A program made the translations under genes and the position numbers. A DNA stretch of 53,517 nt from CAZHPA01 sp964533945 (GTDB lineage: Bacteria > Bacillota > Clostridia > Lachnospirales > WRBF01), in NCBI GenBank assembly GCA_964533945.1, contig CAZHPA010000009.1:1-53517 (forward strand), in the 5' to 3' direction. Every line of letters begins with the position of its first letter. Position 1 is the stretch's first letter. The notes under the pieces were generated by a model. It searched no databases and was not told the origin of the DNA. It saw only the letters and a program-made list of their open reading frames with translations. This document shows, in pieces, positions 33,417 through 42,202 of this stretch.

Positions 33417-34751
33417 ATGAAAATAGTTGCTCTAGGTTGCACTCATGCCGGAACGGCAGCATTAACAAATATGGCAAAGCTTTATAAAGATGCCGAAATT
33501 ACAGTTTATGAAAGAAACGATAACATTTCTTTTCTTTCATGCGGTATAGCGCTTTATGTGGAAGGTGTTGTTAAAGACGTTGAAGGCTTGTTTTACAGTT
33601 CGCCTGAAGCTTTGGCAGCGCTTGGGATTAAAACAAAAATGAAACATGAAGTTTGCTCTGTTGATATTGCAAACAAAAAAGTTGTTGTTAAAAATTTAGA
33701 AACTTCTGAACAATTTGAAGATACATTCGACAAGCTTTTAATTACAACAGGGTCATGGCCAATTACGCCAAAATTTGAAGGTGGCGAACTTAACAATATA
33801 GTTTTGTGTAAAAATTTTGACCACGCAAAACAAATTATTGAAAAAACAAAAAGCGCTAAAAATGTAACTGTTATTGGTGCAGGATATATTGGAGTTGAAC
33901 TTGTTGTTGCATTTGAAGAACAAGGCAAAAACGTAACGTTAATTGACGTTGAAGACAGAATTATGAGTAAATATATGGATGCCGAGTTTACGTCATTAGC
34001 CGAAAAACAACTTACAGAAAACAAAATTAAACTTGCGCTTTCCGAAAAAGTTGTTAAATTTGAAGGTGAAAACGGAAATGTTTCTAAAGTTATAACAGAT
34101 AAAACAGAACATGAAGCAGATTTAGTTGTTTTGTGTATTGGCTTCAGACCAAGCACAGAACTTTTTAAAGGACAACTTGATATGTTGCCAAATGGTGCTA
34201 TTATAGTTGACGACTATATGCATACATCTAACGAAGATGTTGTTGCTGCCGGAGATTGCTGTTCTGTATGTTATAACCCAACTTCAGAAACACGCTATAT
34301 TCCGCTTGCAACAAATGCAGTAAGAATGGGGCTTTTGGCCGCTGTAAACTTATTGGAGAAAAAGCTCCCTCAAGTTGGAACTCAAGGCACATCGGGAATA
34401 AAAATTTATAAGGAAAATATGGCGGCAACAGGCTTAACTGAAAGTGAAGCAAAAAGAATTTACGAAGACGTTCGCTCTATCACTATTAAAGAAAATTATA
34501 TTCCTGATTTTATGCCTAAAACATATGAAGTTATGCTTAAACTTGTTTATGATGGCAAAACACATAGAATTTTAGGTGCGCAATTAGCTTCGCATTTCGA
34601 CTTTACGCAAATTATTAATACGCTTTCAATTTGTATTTACAAAGAAATGACTGTTGAACAACTTGCGCTTGTAGACCAATTTTTCCAACCATATTTCAAC
34701 AAGCCATGGAACATTATTAATTCGGTGGCGCTTCAAGCTATTTTTAACTAA
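33417..34751 (+). CDS. NADH oxidase / CoA-disulfide reductase-type flavoprotein
   Basis: This FAD-dependent pyridine nucleotide-disulfide oxidoreductase has the single active-site Cys42 in ISFLSCGIALY, characteristic of NADH oxidase, NADH peroxidase and CoA-disulfide reductase. Motifs include the N-terminal FAD site VALGCTHAGT, the NADH site VTVIGAGYIGVELVVAF near residue 155 and the second FAD motif DVVAAGDCCSV near 280. It has 444 residues. In an anaerobe it probably removes oxygen or maintains thiols. GAAGGGAAG precedes the ATG. The exact reaction cannot be told from sequence alone. Confidence 0.9.
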   Translation: MKIVALGCTHAGTAALTNMAKLYKDAEITVYERNDNISFLSCGIALYVEGVVKDVEGLFYSSPEALAALGIKTKMKHEVCSVDIANKKVVVKNLETSEQFEDTFDKLLITTGSWPITPKFEGGELNNIVLCKNFDHAKQIIEKTKSAKNVTVIGAGYIGVELVVAFEEQGKNVTLIDVEDRIMSKYMDAEFTSLAEKQLTENKIKLALSEKVVKFEGENGNVSKVITDKTEHEADLVVLCIGFRPSTELFKGQLDMLPNGAIIVDDYMHTSNEDVVAAGDCCSVCYNPTSETRYIPLATNAVRMGLLAAVNLLEKKLPQVGTQGTSGIKIYKENMAATGLTESEAKRIYEDVRSITIKENYIPDFMPKTYEVMLKLVYDGKTHRILGAQLASHFDFTQIINTLSICIYKEMTVEQLALVDQFFQPYFNKPWNIINSVALQAIFN

Positions 34752-34765
34752 TAAACAAAACGTAT

Positions 34766-34785
34766 AGGGCGCTTTTTAGCGTCCT
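34766..34785 (+). terminator. Weak terminator after the NADH oxidase gene
   Basis: AGGGCGCT and AGCGTCCT form an eight-pair stem (one G-T) with a TTTT loop, 15 bp past the stop. Only TTACT follows, so termination may be partial and allow read-through to larB. Confidence 0.55.
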
Positions 34786-34840
34786 TTACTAAATACTTTT
34801 CCTTAAAAATCAATTTAGAAGTTTAAAAGGAGCTTTAATA

Positions 34841-35587
34841 ATGAATTTAGAGCAAATATTAACATATTTACAAAACGGAGAAATAACCGTTAAACAGGCA
34901 GAAGACTTAATAAAATATAAGCCGTTTGAAGATATTAAAGAAGCTATTATTGACTACAACAGAGCAATTAGAACGGGCTGTCCCGAAGTTATATATTGTG
35001 AAAGTAAAACTTACAAGCAATTGGAAATTATTATTCAAAACATGAAAGATAACAAAGCAGAGAGCATTTTGGCAACCCGTGCAGATAAAGAAATGTTTGG
35101 AATTGTGCAATCATTTTACCCTAAAGCGGTGTACCATGATGCTGCACGAATTATAGCCGTTGGCAAAGGTACAGATAAAATGAAGCAAGGTGAATTGCTT
35201 GTTGTATGCGCCGGAACTTCAGACATTCCTGTTTCAGAAGAAGCCGCAGTTACGGCTGAATTTTTGGGCTGCACTGTAAACAGATTATATGACGTTGGAG
35301 TTGCAGGCATTCACCGCTTGCTTTCAAAGCTTGAAATGCTAAATAGCGCAAGCGCAATAATCGTTGTTGCCGGCATGGAAGGCGCATTGGCAAGCGTTGT
35401 TGGGGGTTTAACTGATAAGCCCGTTATTGCCGTTCCCACAAGCGTTGGCTATGGGGCAAGCTTTAAAGGCGTTGCTGCATTGCTGGCCATGCTTAATAGC
35501 TGTGCAGGCGGCGTTTCTGTTGTTAATATTGATAATGGGTTTGGAGCCGGCATTTTGGGAAGTAGAATTTTGGGGGTTAAAGGTTAA
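34841..35587 (+). CDS. larB: LarB, nickel-pincer cofactor biosynthesis carboxylase
   Basis: LarB carboxylates and hydrolyses nicotinic acid adenine dinucleotide to start synthesis of the nickel-pincer nucleotide of lactate racemase. The AIR-carboxylase-like C-terminal half has VVCAGTSDIPVSEEAAVTAEFLG, YDVGVAGIHRLLSKL and VAGMEGALASVVGGLTDKPV. The length is 248 residues. AAAAGGAGC precedes the ATG. larC begins in the overlapping TAATG. larA and larE are not in the window. Confidence 0.94.
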   Translation: MNLEQILTYLQNGEITVKQAEDLIKYKPFEDIKEAIIDYNRAIRTGCPEVIYCESKTYKQLEIIIQNMKDNKAESILATRADKEMFGIVQSFYPKAVYHDAARIIAVGKGTDKMKQGELLVVCAGTSDIPVSEEAAVTAEFLGCTVNRLYDVGVAGIHRLLSKLEMLNSASAIIVVAGMEGALASVVGGLTDKPVIAVPTSVGYGASFKGVAALLAMLNSCAGGVSVVNIDNGFGAGILGSRILGVKG

Positions 35588-36876
35588 TGAAAGTACTATA
35601 TTTTGATTGTTTTTCCGGAATTAGTGGCGACATGGTGCTTGGAGCGTTAATTGATTTAGGTGTTGACCTTAACACGCTTGTTTCCGAACTTAAAAAGCTA
35701 AATATTGATGGCTGGAACTTAAACGTTGAAAGAGTTAGCAAAAATGGAATTGGTGCTAATTACGTTACGGTAAATATTAATAATGAACATGAACATCACA
35801 AACAGCATTACAAGCACGAACACAACCATGAACATAGCCATAGCCATAGCCATGAACATAATCACAACCATGAGCATGAACATGAACATAATCACAACCA
35901 TGAACATGAGCATAATCACAACCACGAACACAGCCATGGAAGAAATTTTGCAGATATAGTTAAAATTATAGATAACAGCACAATTTCATCATATGCTAAA
36001 AGTTTAGCTAAAAATATTTTTAAAAGAGTTGCAGTTGCAGAAGCAAAAGTTCATAATAGCACGCCCGAACAAGTGCATTTTCATGAAGTTGGAGCAGTTG
36101 ATTCAATTATAGATATTGTAGGAGCTGCTATTTGTATTGATATATTGCGCCCCGATAAAATATATTCATCAATTGTATCAGATGGCTACGGATTTACAAA
36201 TTGCCAACATGGAAAAATACCTATACCCGTTCCGGCTGTTGTTGAAATTTGTGCCCAAGCTTCTGTTTTAACACGACAAATAAACATTAACAAAGAACTT
36301 GTAACCCCAACAGGAGCAGCAATAATTGCAGAACTTGCCGCACAATTTGGGCTTATGCCTCAAATGAACATATTAAAAACAGGGTATGGGGCAGGTATGC
36401 GAGACTTGGAAATTCCAAACGTATTAAGAGTATTTTTGGGGGAAGTTGCTGATAAACCGCAAGCAGTAACCGTTTTAGAAACAAATATTGACGATTGCAC
36501 GCCTGAAGTTTTGGGCTATGTTATGGATAGGCTTTTGAATGAAGGTGCAAAAGACGTATTTTTTACAAACATTCAAATGAAGAAAAACCGCCCGGCAATT
36601 AAGCTTACGGTGTTGTGCTCGGAACAATGCGTTGAAAATATGGAAAATATAATTTTTTCTGAGACAACAACAATTGGAATAAGGAGAAGAACTGAGGAAA
36701 GAAGCTGTTTGCAAAGGCAAATTAAAACAGCAGAAACTCCATTTGGAAACGTAAAAGTTAAAGCTTCTGTTTTTAACGGGGTTGAAAGAATTTCACCTGA
36801 ATATGATGATGCTAAAGTTTTAGCGCAAGCACTTAACGTTCCAATAAAAGAAATATATGAAGCTGTTAGGCAATAG
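35587..36876 (+). CDS. larC: LarC, nickel insertion protein for the pincer cofactor, with His-rich loop
   Basis: LarC is the CTP-dependent nickel insertase that completes the pincer cofactor. It begins LYFDCFSGISGDMVLGALIDLG, and QVHFHEVGAVDSIIDIVGA near 155 and LETNIDDCTPEVLGYVMDRL near 300 are family landmarks. Residues 67-118 form a His/Glu/Asn loop with 25 histidines, likely a nickel store. The frame ends at TAG (36874). An imperfect second copy of its last codons continues as AKQQLLKQIEKNVRG, which suggests this C-terminus has been truncated by duplication. Confidence 0.94.
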   Translation: MKVLYFDCFSGISGDMVLGALIDLGVDLNTLVSELKKLNIDGWNLNVERVSKNGIGANYVTVNINNEHEHHKQHYKHEHNHEHSHSHSHEHNHNHEHEHEHNHNHEHEHNHNHEHSHGRNFADIVKIIDNSTISSYAKSLAKNIFKRVAVAEAKVHNSTPEQVHFHEVGAVDSIIDIVGAAICIDILRPDKIYSSIVSDGYGFTNCQHGKIPIPVPAVVEICAQASVLTRQININKELVTPTGAAIIAELAAQFGLMPQMNILKTGYGAGMRDLEIPNVLRVFLGEVADKPQAVTVLETNIDDCTPEVLGYVMDRLLNEGAKDVFFTNIQMKKNRPAIKLTVLCSEQCVENMENIIFSETTTIGIRRRTEERSCLQRQIKTAETPFGNVKVKASVFNGVERISPEYDDAKVLAQALNVPIKEIYEAVRQ

Positions 36877-36887
36877 CTAGGCTTTAG

Positions 36888-36995
36888 GATAATGCAAAAT
36901 TTTTGATGCAAGCACTTAACGTTCCAGTAAAAGAAATATATGAAGCTGCTAAGCAACAATTGCTTAAACAAATAGAAAAAAACGTTAGAGGTTAA
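36888..36995 (+). pseudogene. Duplicated larC 3' end, probably the original C-terminus
   Basis: DNAKFLMQALNVPVKEIYEA repeats DDAKVLAQALNVPIKEIYEA of larC, offset by 83 bp. Because 83 is not a multiple of three, it is in another frame. It continues AKQQLLKQIEKNVRG then TAA, ending 5 bp before uvrB. It could in principle be translated from ATG 36906, but no ribosome site precedes it. Confidence 0.78.
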
Positions 36996-37000
36996 ACAAA

Positions 37001-38974
37001 ATGAATTTTAAAATAGTATCTGAATTTGAACCAAAAGGCGACCAGCCGCAAGCAATTGAAAAGCTAACAAACGGCATTAAAGAAGGAAAAAAGTTTCAAA
37101 CTCTTTTGGGCGTAACGGGTTCTGGCAAAACATTTACAATGGCGCATGTTATACAAAAAATAAATAAGCCAACACTTATAATTGCCCACAACAAAACGCT
37201 TGCAGCACAGTTATACAACGAATTTAAAGAATTTTTCCCCAATAACGCCGTTGAATACTTTGTAAGTTATTACGACTATTATCAGCCCGAAGCATATGTT
37301 CCGTCAACCGACACTTATATTGAAAAAGATTCTGCAATAAATGAGGAAATTGACAAGCTAAGGCATTCGGCAACAGCAGCGCTTTTTGAGCGAAAAGACG
37401 TTATAATTGTTGCAAGCGTTTCATGCATATATGGCTTGGGCGACCCTGTTGACTACAATACGCTTGTTTTGTCACTGCGCCCGAACATGCAAAAAGATAG
37501 AGATGATGTGCTTAGAAAGCTGGTGGAAATTCAATATAACAGAAACGACATAAATTTTACAAGAGGAACCTTTAGAGTTCGTGGCGATGTTGTGGAAATT
37601 TTCCCGGCATATTCCGATGACATAGCGTTTCGTGTTGAATTTTTTGGGGATGTAGTAGACCGAATTTGTGAAATTAATGCACTAACAGGCGAAACATTGG
37701 GCGAACGCAGCCATATAAGTATTTTTCCTGCTTCCCATTACGTAACATCTAAGGAAAAGTTGGCAAAAGCAGTTACAAGCATTCAATTAGAACTTGAACA
37801 ACAAGTTAAAAAACTTAAAGAAGAAGAAAAACTTTTGGAAGCACAGCGCATTTTGCAAAGAACAAGCTATGATATAGAAATGATGCAGGAAATGGGCTTT
37901 TGCTCTGGAATTGAAAACTACTCAAGCCACCTTTCAGGGCGAGGAAAAGGAAGCACGCCGCATACGCTTATTGATTATTTCCCGAAAGATATGCTAATTA
38001 TAGTTGACGAATCTCATGTAACAATTCCTCAAGTTCGGGGAATGTATGAAGGCGATAAATCACGGAAAACAACGCTTGTTAATTTCGGCTTTAGGCTTCC
38101 TTCTGCACTTGACAATAGACCACTAAAGTTTGATGAATTTGAAAATAAAATTAATCAAATGGTTTTTGTTTCTGCAACACCTTCTGTTTATGAAGGCCAG
38201 CATTCGCAACAAGTTGTTGAACAAATAATTCGCCCGACAGGGCTTTTAGACCCCGAAATTTTTGTTCGCCCATCTGAAGGGCAAATAGATAACTTGATTG
38301 GTGAAATTAATAAAACAACCCAAAAAGGCTTTAAAACGCTTGTAACAACGTTAACTAAAAAAACTGCTGAAGATTTAACATCATATTTAAAAGAATGCGG
38401 GCTTAGAGTTAAATATTTGCATTCAGACATAGACACTATGGAACGCATGGAAATAATAAGAGATTTACGTCTTAATGTTTTTGATGTGCTTGTTGGAATA
38501 AATCTTTTGCGTGAAGGGCTAGACATTCCAGAAACGGCGCTTGTTGCAATACTTGATGCGGACAAAGAAGGATTTTTGCGTTCGGCAACATCTTTAATTC
38601 AAACGGTTGGGCGTGCCGCAAGAAATTCGGAATCTATTGTTATTATGTATGCCGATAAAATAACAAAAAGTATGCAAATGGCAATTTCCGAAACTAATAG
38701 GCGGCGTGAAATACAAATGGAATACAACAAAAAGCATAAAATAACACCCAAAACTGTAATCAAAAAAGTTCATGATGTTATTTTAGCAACAACTTCTCCT
38801 GAAAGTAATAAATCTGAGCTTATAGCAAAAGAACCCGAATCTATGAGCAAAGAAGAATTAATTGCTGCAATTGAAAAGCTGCGCAAAGAAATGAAACAAG
38901 CAGCATCGGATTTATACTTTGAACGTGCTGCCTTTTTGCGTGATGAAATTATGAAGTTTAAAAAGCATTTATAA
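37001..38974 (+). CDS. uvrB: UvrB, excinuclease ABC subunit B
   Basis: UvrB is the damage-verification helicase of nucleotide excision repair. Walker A LGVTGSGKT is at residues 36-44, the beta-hairpin YYDYYQPEAYVPSTDTYIEK follows near 92, and the DEAD-like box VDESH is near 338. The helicase motifs SATPS and QTVGRAARN and the C-terminal UVR domain (YFERAAFLRDEI) that contacts UvrC are present. The length, 657 residues, is normal. No AGGAGG is seen (GTTAGAGG). uvrA is not adjacent; a GT2 gene follows. Confidence 0.97.
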   Translation: MNFKIVSEFEPKGDQPQAIEKLTNGIKEGKKFQTLLGVTGSGKTFTMAHVIQKINKPTLIIAHNKTLAAQLYNEFKEFFPNNAVEYFVSYYDYYQPEAYVPSTDTYIEKDSAINEEIDKLRHSATAALFERKDVIIVASVSCIYGLGDPVDYNTLVLSLRPNMQKDRDDVLRKLVEIQYNRNDINFTRGTFRVRGDVVEIFPAYSDDIAFRVEFFGDVVDRICEINALTGETLGERSHISIFPASHYVTSKEKLAKAVTSIQLELEQQVKKLKEEEKLLEAQRILQRTSYDIEMMQEMGFCSGIENYSSHLSGRGKGSTPHTLIDYFPKDMLIIVDESHVTIPQVRGMYEGDKSRKTTLVNFGFRLPSALDNRPLKFDEFENKINQMVFVSATPSVYEGQHSQQVVEQIIRPTGLLDPEIFVRPSEGQIDNLIGEINKTTQKGFKTLVTTLTKKTAEDLTSYLKECGLRVKYLHSDIDTMERMEIIRDLRLNVFDVLVGINLLREGLDIPETALVAILDADKEGFLRSATSLIQTVGRAARNSESIVIMYADKITKSMQMAISETNRRREIQMEYNKKHKITPKTVIKKVHDVILATTSPESNKSELIAKEPESMSKEELIAAIEKLRKEMKQAASDLYFERAAFLRDEIMKFKKHL

Positions 38975-39084
38975 ATATTCAACGGCAAAGTACATCGCAA
39001 TTAATTTAGCGGTGTATTTTTTATTTGCTTTTAGTCAAAGGGAATGATAAACTTAATATTAATTTACTAAAAGGCGGTGTTTTT

Positions 39085-40056
39085 TTGCCAACTTATTCAA
39101 TAATTGTTCCCGTCTATAACGAAGAACTTGTAATTGAGCAATCTTACAAACGTTTAAGTGCAGTAATGGAAAATACTAAGGAAAGCTATGAACTAATTTT
39201 TGTAAACGACGGAAGCCACGACGAAACTAAAAATATTATTGTAAAGCTTTGCAAAGCTGATAAATGCGTTAAATTAATTGATTTTTCAAGAAATTTTGGG
39301 CATCAGTCGGCGGTAACTGCCGGAATGGATTTTGCAAGTGGAAAAGCTGTTGTTATAATAGATGCCGATTTGCAAGACCCACCGGAAGTTATTTTAAATA
39401 TGATAGATTTATGGAAGCAAGGCTATGATGTTGTTTATGGCGTTCGCAATAAAAGAGAAGGAGAAACGCATTTTAAAAAAGCAACTGCAAAAATATACTA
39501 TAGGCTGCTAAAAAATTTAACAAATGTTGACATTCCCGTAGATACAGGTGACTTCAGGCTAATGGATAGAAAAGTATGCGAAGCCATGAAAAAGCTGGGT
39601 GAAAAAAACCGATATGTTAGAGGGCTTGTTAGCTGGGTTGGATTTAAACAAACAGGCATTTCATATGTGCGTAACGAAAGATTTGCAGGCGAAACAAAAT
39701 ACCCATTAAAAAAGATGATTAAGTTTGCAATAGACGGCATAACAGCACTATCTTATAAGCCGCTAAAGCTTGCAAGCGGTGTTGGGTTTGTTATTTCATT
39801 ACTAAGTTTCGGGTATTTGGCTGTTGTTATATTTCAAAAATTAGTTTTAGGCAACGCAATTCAAGGTTGGGCATCAACTGTTGCAATAATTTTGTTTTCG
39901 CAAGGAATTGTGCTTATGATGCTTGGGTTAATGGGTGAATATATTGGAAGAATTTATGATGAAGTTAAAAATAGACCTAATTATTTAGTTCAAGAATTAA
40001 TGGGGTTTAATAATAATTTAGATAATGGTTTTAATAGTAAAGACGGCACGTTGTAG
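39085..40056 (+). CDS. GT2 glycosyltransferase, DPM1/GtrB type with two C-terminal membrane helices
   Basis: These enzymes load a sugar onto polyprenyl phosphate at the cytoplasmic membrane face. The sequence begins PTYSIIVPVYNEELVIEQSY. It has FVNDGSHDET, DADLQDPPEV (DXD-type metal site) and DTGDFRLMDRKV, then two hydrophobic segments (GVGFVISLLSFGYLAVVIF, WASTVAIILFSQGIVLMMLG) and GEYIGRIYDEVKNRPNYLV. The TTG start is chosen because AAGGCGG lies seven bases before it. It has 323 residues. The acceptor and sugar are unknown. Confidence 0.9.
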   Translation: MPTYSIIVPVYNEELVIEQSYKRLSAVMENTKESYELIFVNDGSHDETKNIIVKLCKADKCVKLIDFSRNFGHQSAVTAGMDFASGKAVVIIDADLQDPPEVILNMIDLWKQGYDVVYGVRNKREGETHFKKATAKIYYRLLKNLTNVDIPVDTGDFRLMDRKVCEAMKKLGEKNRYVRGLVSWVGFKQTGISYVRNERFAGETKYPLKKMIKFAIDGITALSYKPLKLASGVGFVISLLSFGYLAVVIFQKLVLGNAIQGWASTVAIILFSQGIVLMMLGLMGEYIGRIYDEVKNRPNYLVQELMGFNNNLDNGFNSKDGTL

Positions 40057-40073
40057 TTAATTGTGCCGTCTTT
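40039..40073 (+). terminator. Terminator of the GT2 gene, enclosing its stop codon
   Basis: AAAGACGGCAC and GTGCCGTCTTT form a perfect 11-bp stem, followed by GGTTTTT. The TAG stop sits in the loop. Confidence 0.88.
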
Positions 40074-40114
40074 GGTTTTTATGTTATATATGATGTTATT
40101 AACAAATTTTGAAA

Positions 40115-40603
40115 TTAAACGTTAATTTTAATTGCTTTTAAGTTGGCTTGTGCAAATACATAATATACAAAAGCATTGCCTACAGCTTGCATTACCCCTA
40201 GCGGAAGTGCATTTAATGCAACAATATAACTTTCAAAAAGAAAGCATTCGTAAACATAATACAATAAAACTCCCAATATTCCTGCAAATATTGGAGCTGC
40301 AATATTTCTTTTGCTTTTTAATTCACTTTTAGAACTAAAAAATAATGCCATTAACGGCTTAATTACAATAGTTGCCGGAAGCCAAACAATAGCCCCCGAT
40401 GCAATATCGGCAAGCCCTGCACCAATTGCAGATGCAAGCAAAGCGTAAGGAAACGGTAACAATGCTGCACAAATATATATAATGCTATCTCCTAAATGTA
40501 TATAACCTCCGTTTACTCCAATTGGAATATGAAGAATGTATGCAGTAAATATAAAAATAAGTGCTGAAAATGCAGAAGTTAAAACTATTAGCTTAGTTTT
40601 CAT
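40115..40603 (-). CDS. ECF transporter S component (substrate-binding membrane subunit)
   Basis: S components bind a vitamin and pair with a shared energising module encoded elsewhere. The 162-residue protein has about six hydrophobic helices. GGYIHLGDSIIYICAALLP near residue 33 and the AxxxA-rich AIGAGLADIASGAIVWLPAT region are characteristic of the vitamin S-component family (PF07155-like). The ATG at 40603 has AAGGGGG seven bases upstream. A MocR regulator is divergent, a PLP-sensing class, so a B6 vitamer is a reasonable but unproven substrate. Confidence 0.82.
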   Translation of the reverse strand: MKTKLIVLTSAFSALIFIFTAYILHIPIGVNGGYIHLGDSIIYICAALLPFPYALLASAIGAGLADIASGAIVWLPATIVIKPLMALFFSSKSELKSKRNIAAPIFAGILGVLLYYVYECFLFESYIVALNALPLGVMQAVGNAFVYYVFAQANLKAIKINV

Positions 40604-40634
40604 TAACAAATCCCCCTTGACAATAAATTCATTA

Positions 40635-40692
40635 AACTATACAATAATTCTGGTACTGTTAAAAGCTGCAATTTATAATAATTTTATGGTAT
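40635..40692. promoter_or_regulatory. Divergent control region between the ECF S gene and the second MocR gene
   Basis: The minus strand carries TTTAAC, 16-nt spacer, TATAGT (40640-40635) for the transporter. The plus strand has TATAAT at 40674 for the regulator. TGGTACTG (40651) and TGGTATCAG (40687) are 36 bp apart in direct orientation; the first lies in the transporter promoter spacer. They are candidate MocR operators. Confidence 0.4.
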
Positions 40693-40720
40693 CAGATAAT
40701 TAGATTGGAGTAATTGCTTT

Positions 40721-42106
40721 ATGCTTGCTATACACTTAAAAGACAATAACGTTCCTCTTTACATTCAAATATACGAATATATAAAAGCTGAAATTAGAAA
40801 CGGCAACTTAAAAGCAAATTTCAAGCTACCATCTAAGCGACAATTGTCGTCGCATATTAATGTTAGTATAAATACTATTGATTACGCCTATAGTCAACTT
40901 ATATCAGAAGGATATATTTTTTCAAAGCCAAAAAGCGGCTATTTTGTATGTCAAATAGATAAATATATGCATGTTGAAATTATAAATAAAAATTTGCTAA
41001 CAAAACAACCAGAACAAAAGCCGTTAATTGATTTTTCGCCTTCTCATGTAGACCGTTTGTTATTTCCGTTTAATTTATGGAGAAAGTTGTTTAAAGATTG
41101 CTTTAATGAATATGATGATGAAATACTTAAAAAGCCAAATAGGCAAGGCGACATAACGTTAAGAAAAACTCTTGTTAACTTTTTGCATAGCTCAAGAGGT
41201 GTTGAATGCGACGAAAGTCAAATTGTTATTGGTACAGGCACAAGCAATATTTTGCAAATTTTATGCTTAATTTTAGGAAGAAATAAATGTATTGCGTTTG
41301 AAAACCCTGTATACTTGCAGGCATATAAAATTTTTAAAGAAATGGGCAACGAAGTTATTTCTATAGATATTGATAAAAAAGGCGTTGTTGCAGAAAGCTT
41401 AGAAAAATTGGAAAAAGTAGAAAATGGGGCAGTTTATATAACCCCATCACATCATTTTCCGCTTGGTTTTAGTATGCCTATAGATAGAAGAATTAAATTG
41501 CTTAACGTTGCAAACAGAAAAAATTTATATATTATAGAAGATGACTACGACAGCGAATTTAGATATAGCGGACGTCCTTTGCCTTCTTTGCAAAGCATAG
41601 ATAAAAACGAGAAAGTAATTTATATAGGTACATTTACAAGGTCTATTGCTCCGTCTGTAAGAATTGGGTATATGGTGCTTCCAAAACCGCTTTTGGAAAT
41701 ATACAGTCAAAAAGAAATTGGTATGTCGGTATCTCTTATCGAACAAAAAATAATTTCAAAATTTATAACCGACGGTTATTTTGAGCGGCATTTAAACAAA
41801 ATGCGGAAGGCTTATAAAGACAAAAGGCAATTTCTTATAAACTGTCTAAACGAAAACTTCGACTTAAAAATAACAGGGGAAAACGCCGGACACCACATTT
41901 TAATTAGCCTAAAAAACCAAAAACCAACTTCACAACTATATAGTTTGGCATTAAAAAATGGGGTTCGTGTCTATCCTGTGTCAAACTATTTTGTTGGTGA
42001 AGTTCCTGCCGAACATAAAAATAAATTGCTTTTAGGTTATGGAGGTTTAACAGAAAAAGAAATTAAAGAAGGCGTTTTAATATTAAAAAAGGCATGGCTT
42101 GCATAG
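40721..42106 (+). CDS. MocR-family regulator lacking the PLP lysine
   Basis: An N-terminal GntR winged helix (PLYIQIYEYIKAEIRNGNL, KLPSKRQLSSHINVSINTID, KSGYFV) is joined to an aminotransferase-like domain (FSPSHVDRLLFP, ENPVYLQAYKIF, IIEDDYDSEFRYSGRPLPSL). The expected PLP lysine motif G-T-F-S-K reads GTFTRSIAPSVRIGY, so position 307 is Arg (codon AGG). The PLP-ring Asp of EDDYD remains. If this is not an error, the effector cannot bind as a normal internal aldimine. It has 461 residues, with TTGGAG before the ATG. It probably controls the divergent ECF S gene. Confidence 0.88.
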   Translation: MLAIHLKDNNVPLYIQIYEYIKAEIRNGNLKANFKLPSKRQLSSHINVSINTIDYAYSQLISEGYIFSKPKSGYFVCQIDKYMHVEIINKNLLTKQPEQKPLIDFSPSHVDRLLFPFNLWRKLFKDCFNEYDDEILKKPNRQGDITLRKTLVNFLHSSRGVECDESQIVIGTGTSNILQILCLILGRNKCIAFENPVYLQAYKIFKEMGNEVISIDIDKKGVVAESLEKLEKVENGAVYITPSHHFPLGFSMPIDRRIKLLNVANRKNLYIIEDDYDSEFRYSGRPLPSLQSIDKNEKVIYIGTFTRSIAPSVRIGYMVLPKPLLEIYSQKEIGMSVSLIEQKIISKFITDGYFERHLNKMRKAYKDKRQFLINCLNENFDLKITGENAGHHILISLKNQKPTSQLYSLALKNGVRVYPVSNYFVGEVPAEHKNKLLLGYGGLTEKEIKEGVLILKKAWLA

Positions 42107-42202
42107 AAAATTTTGATATAATATTGTTGCATTTGTATAAAATTTTGTTAAAATTATTTTATGAAAGTAATGGAATATCAAAAATTAAGGGGGGTTATTA
42201 TT

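Noticed and set aside
35785..35940. The His-rich stretch as a separate small metal-binding protein.
   Set aside because: It is in frame inside larC with conserved LarC sequence on both sides.
36906..36995. A 29-codon gene between larC and uvrB.
   Set aside because: It is a duplicated larC tail without a ribosome site; recorded as a pseudogene copy.
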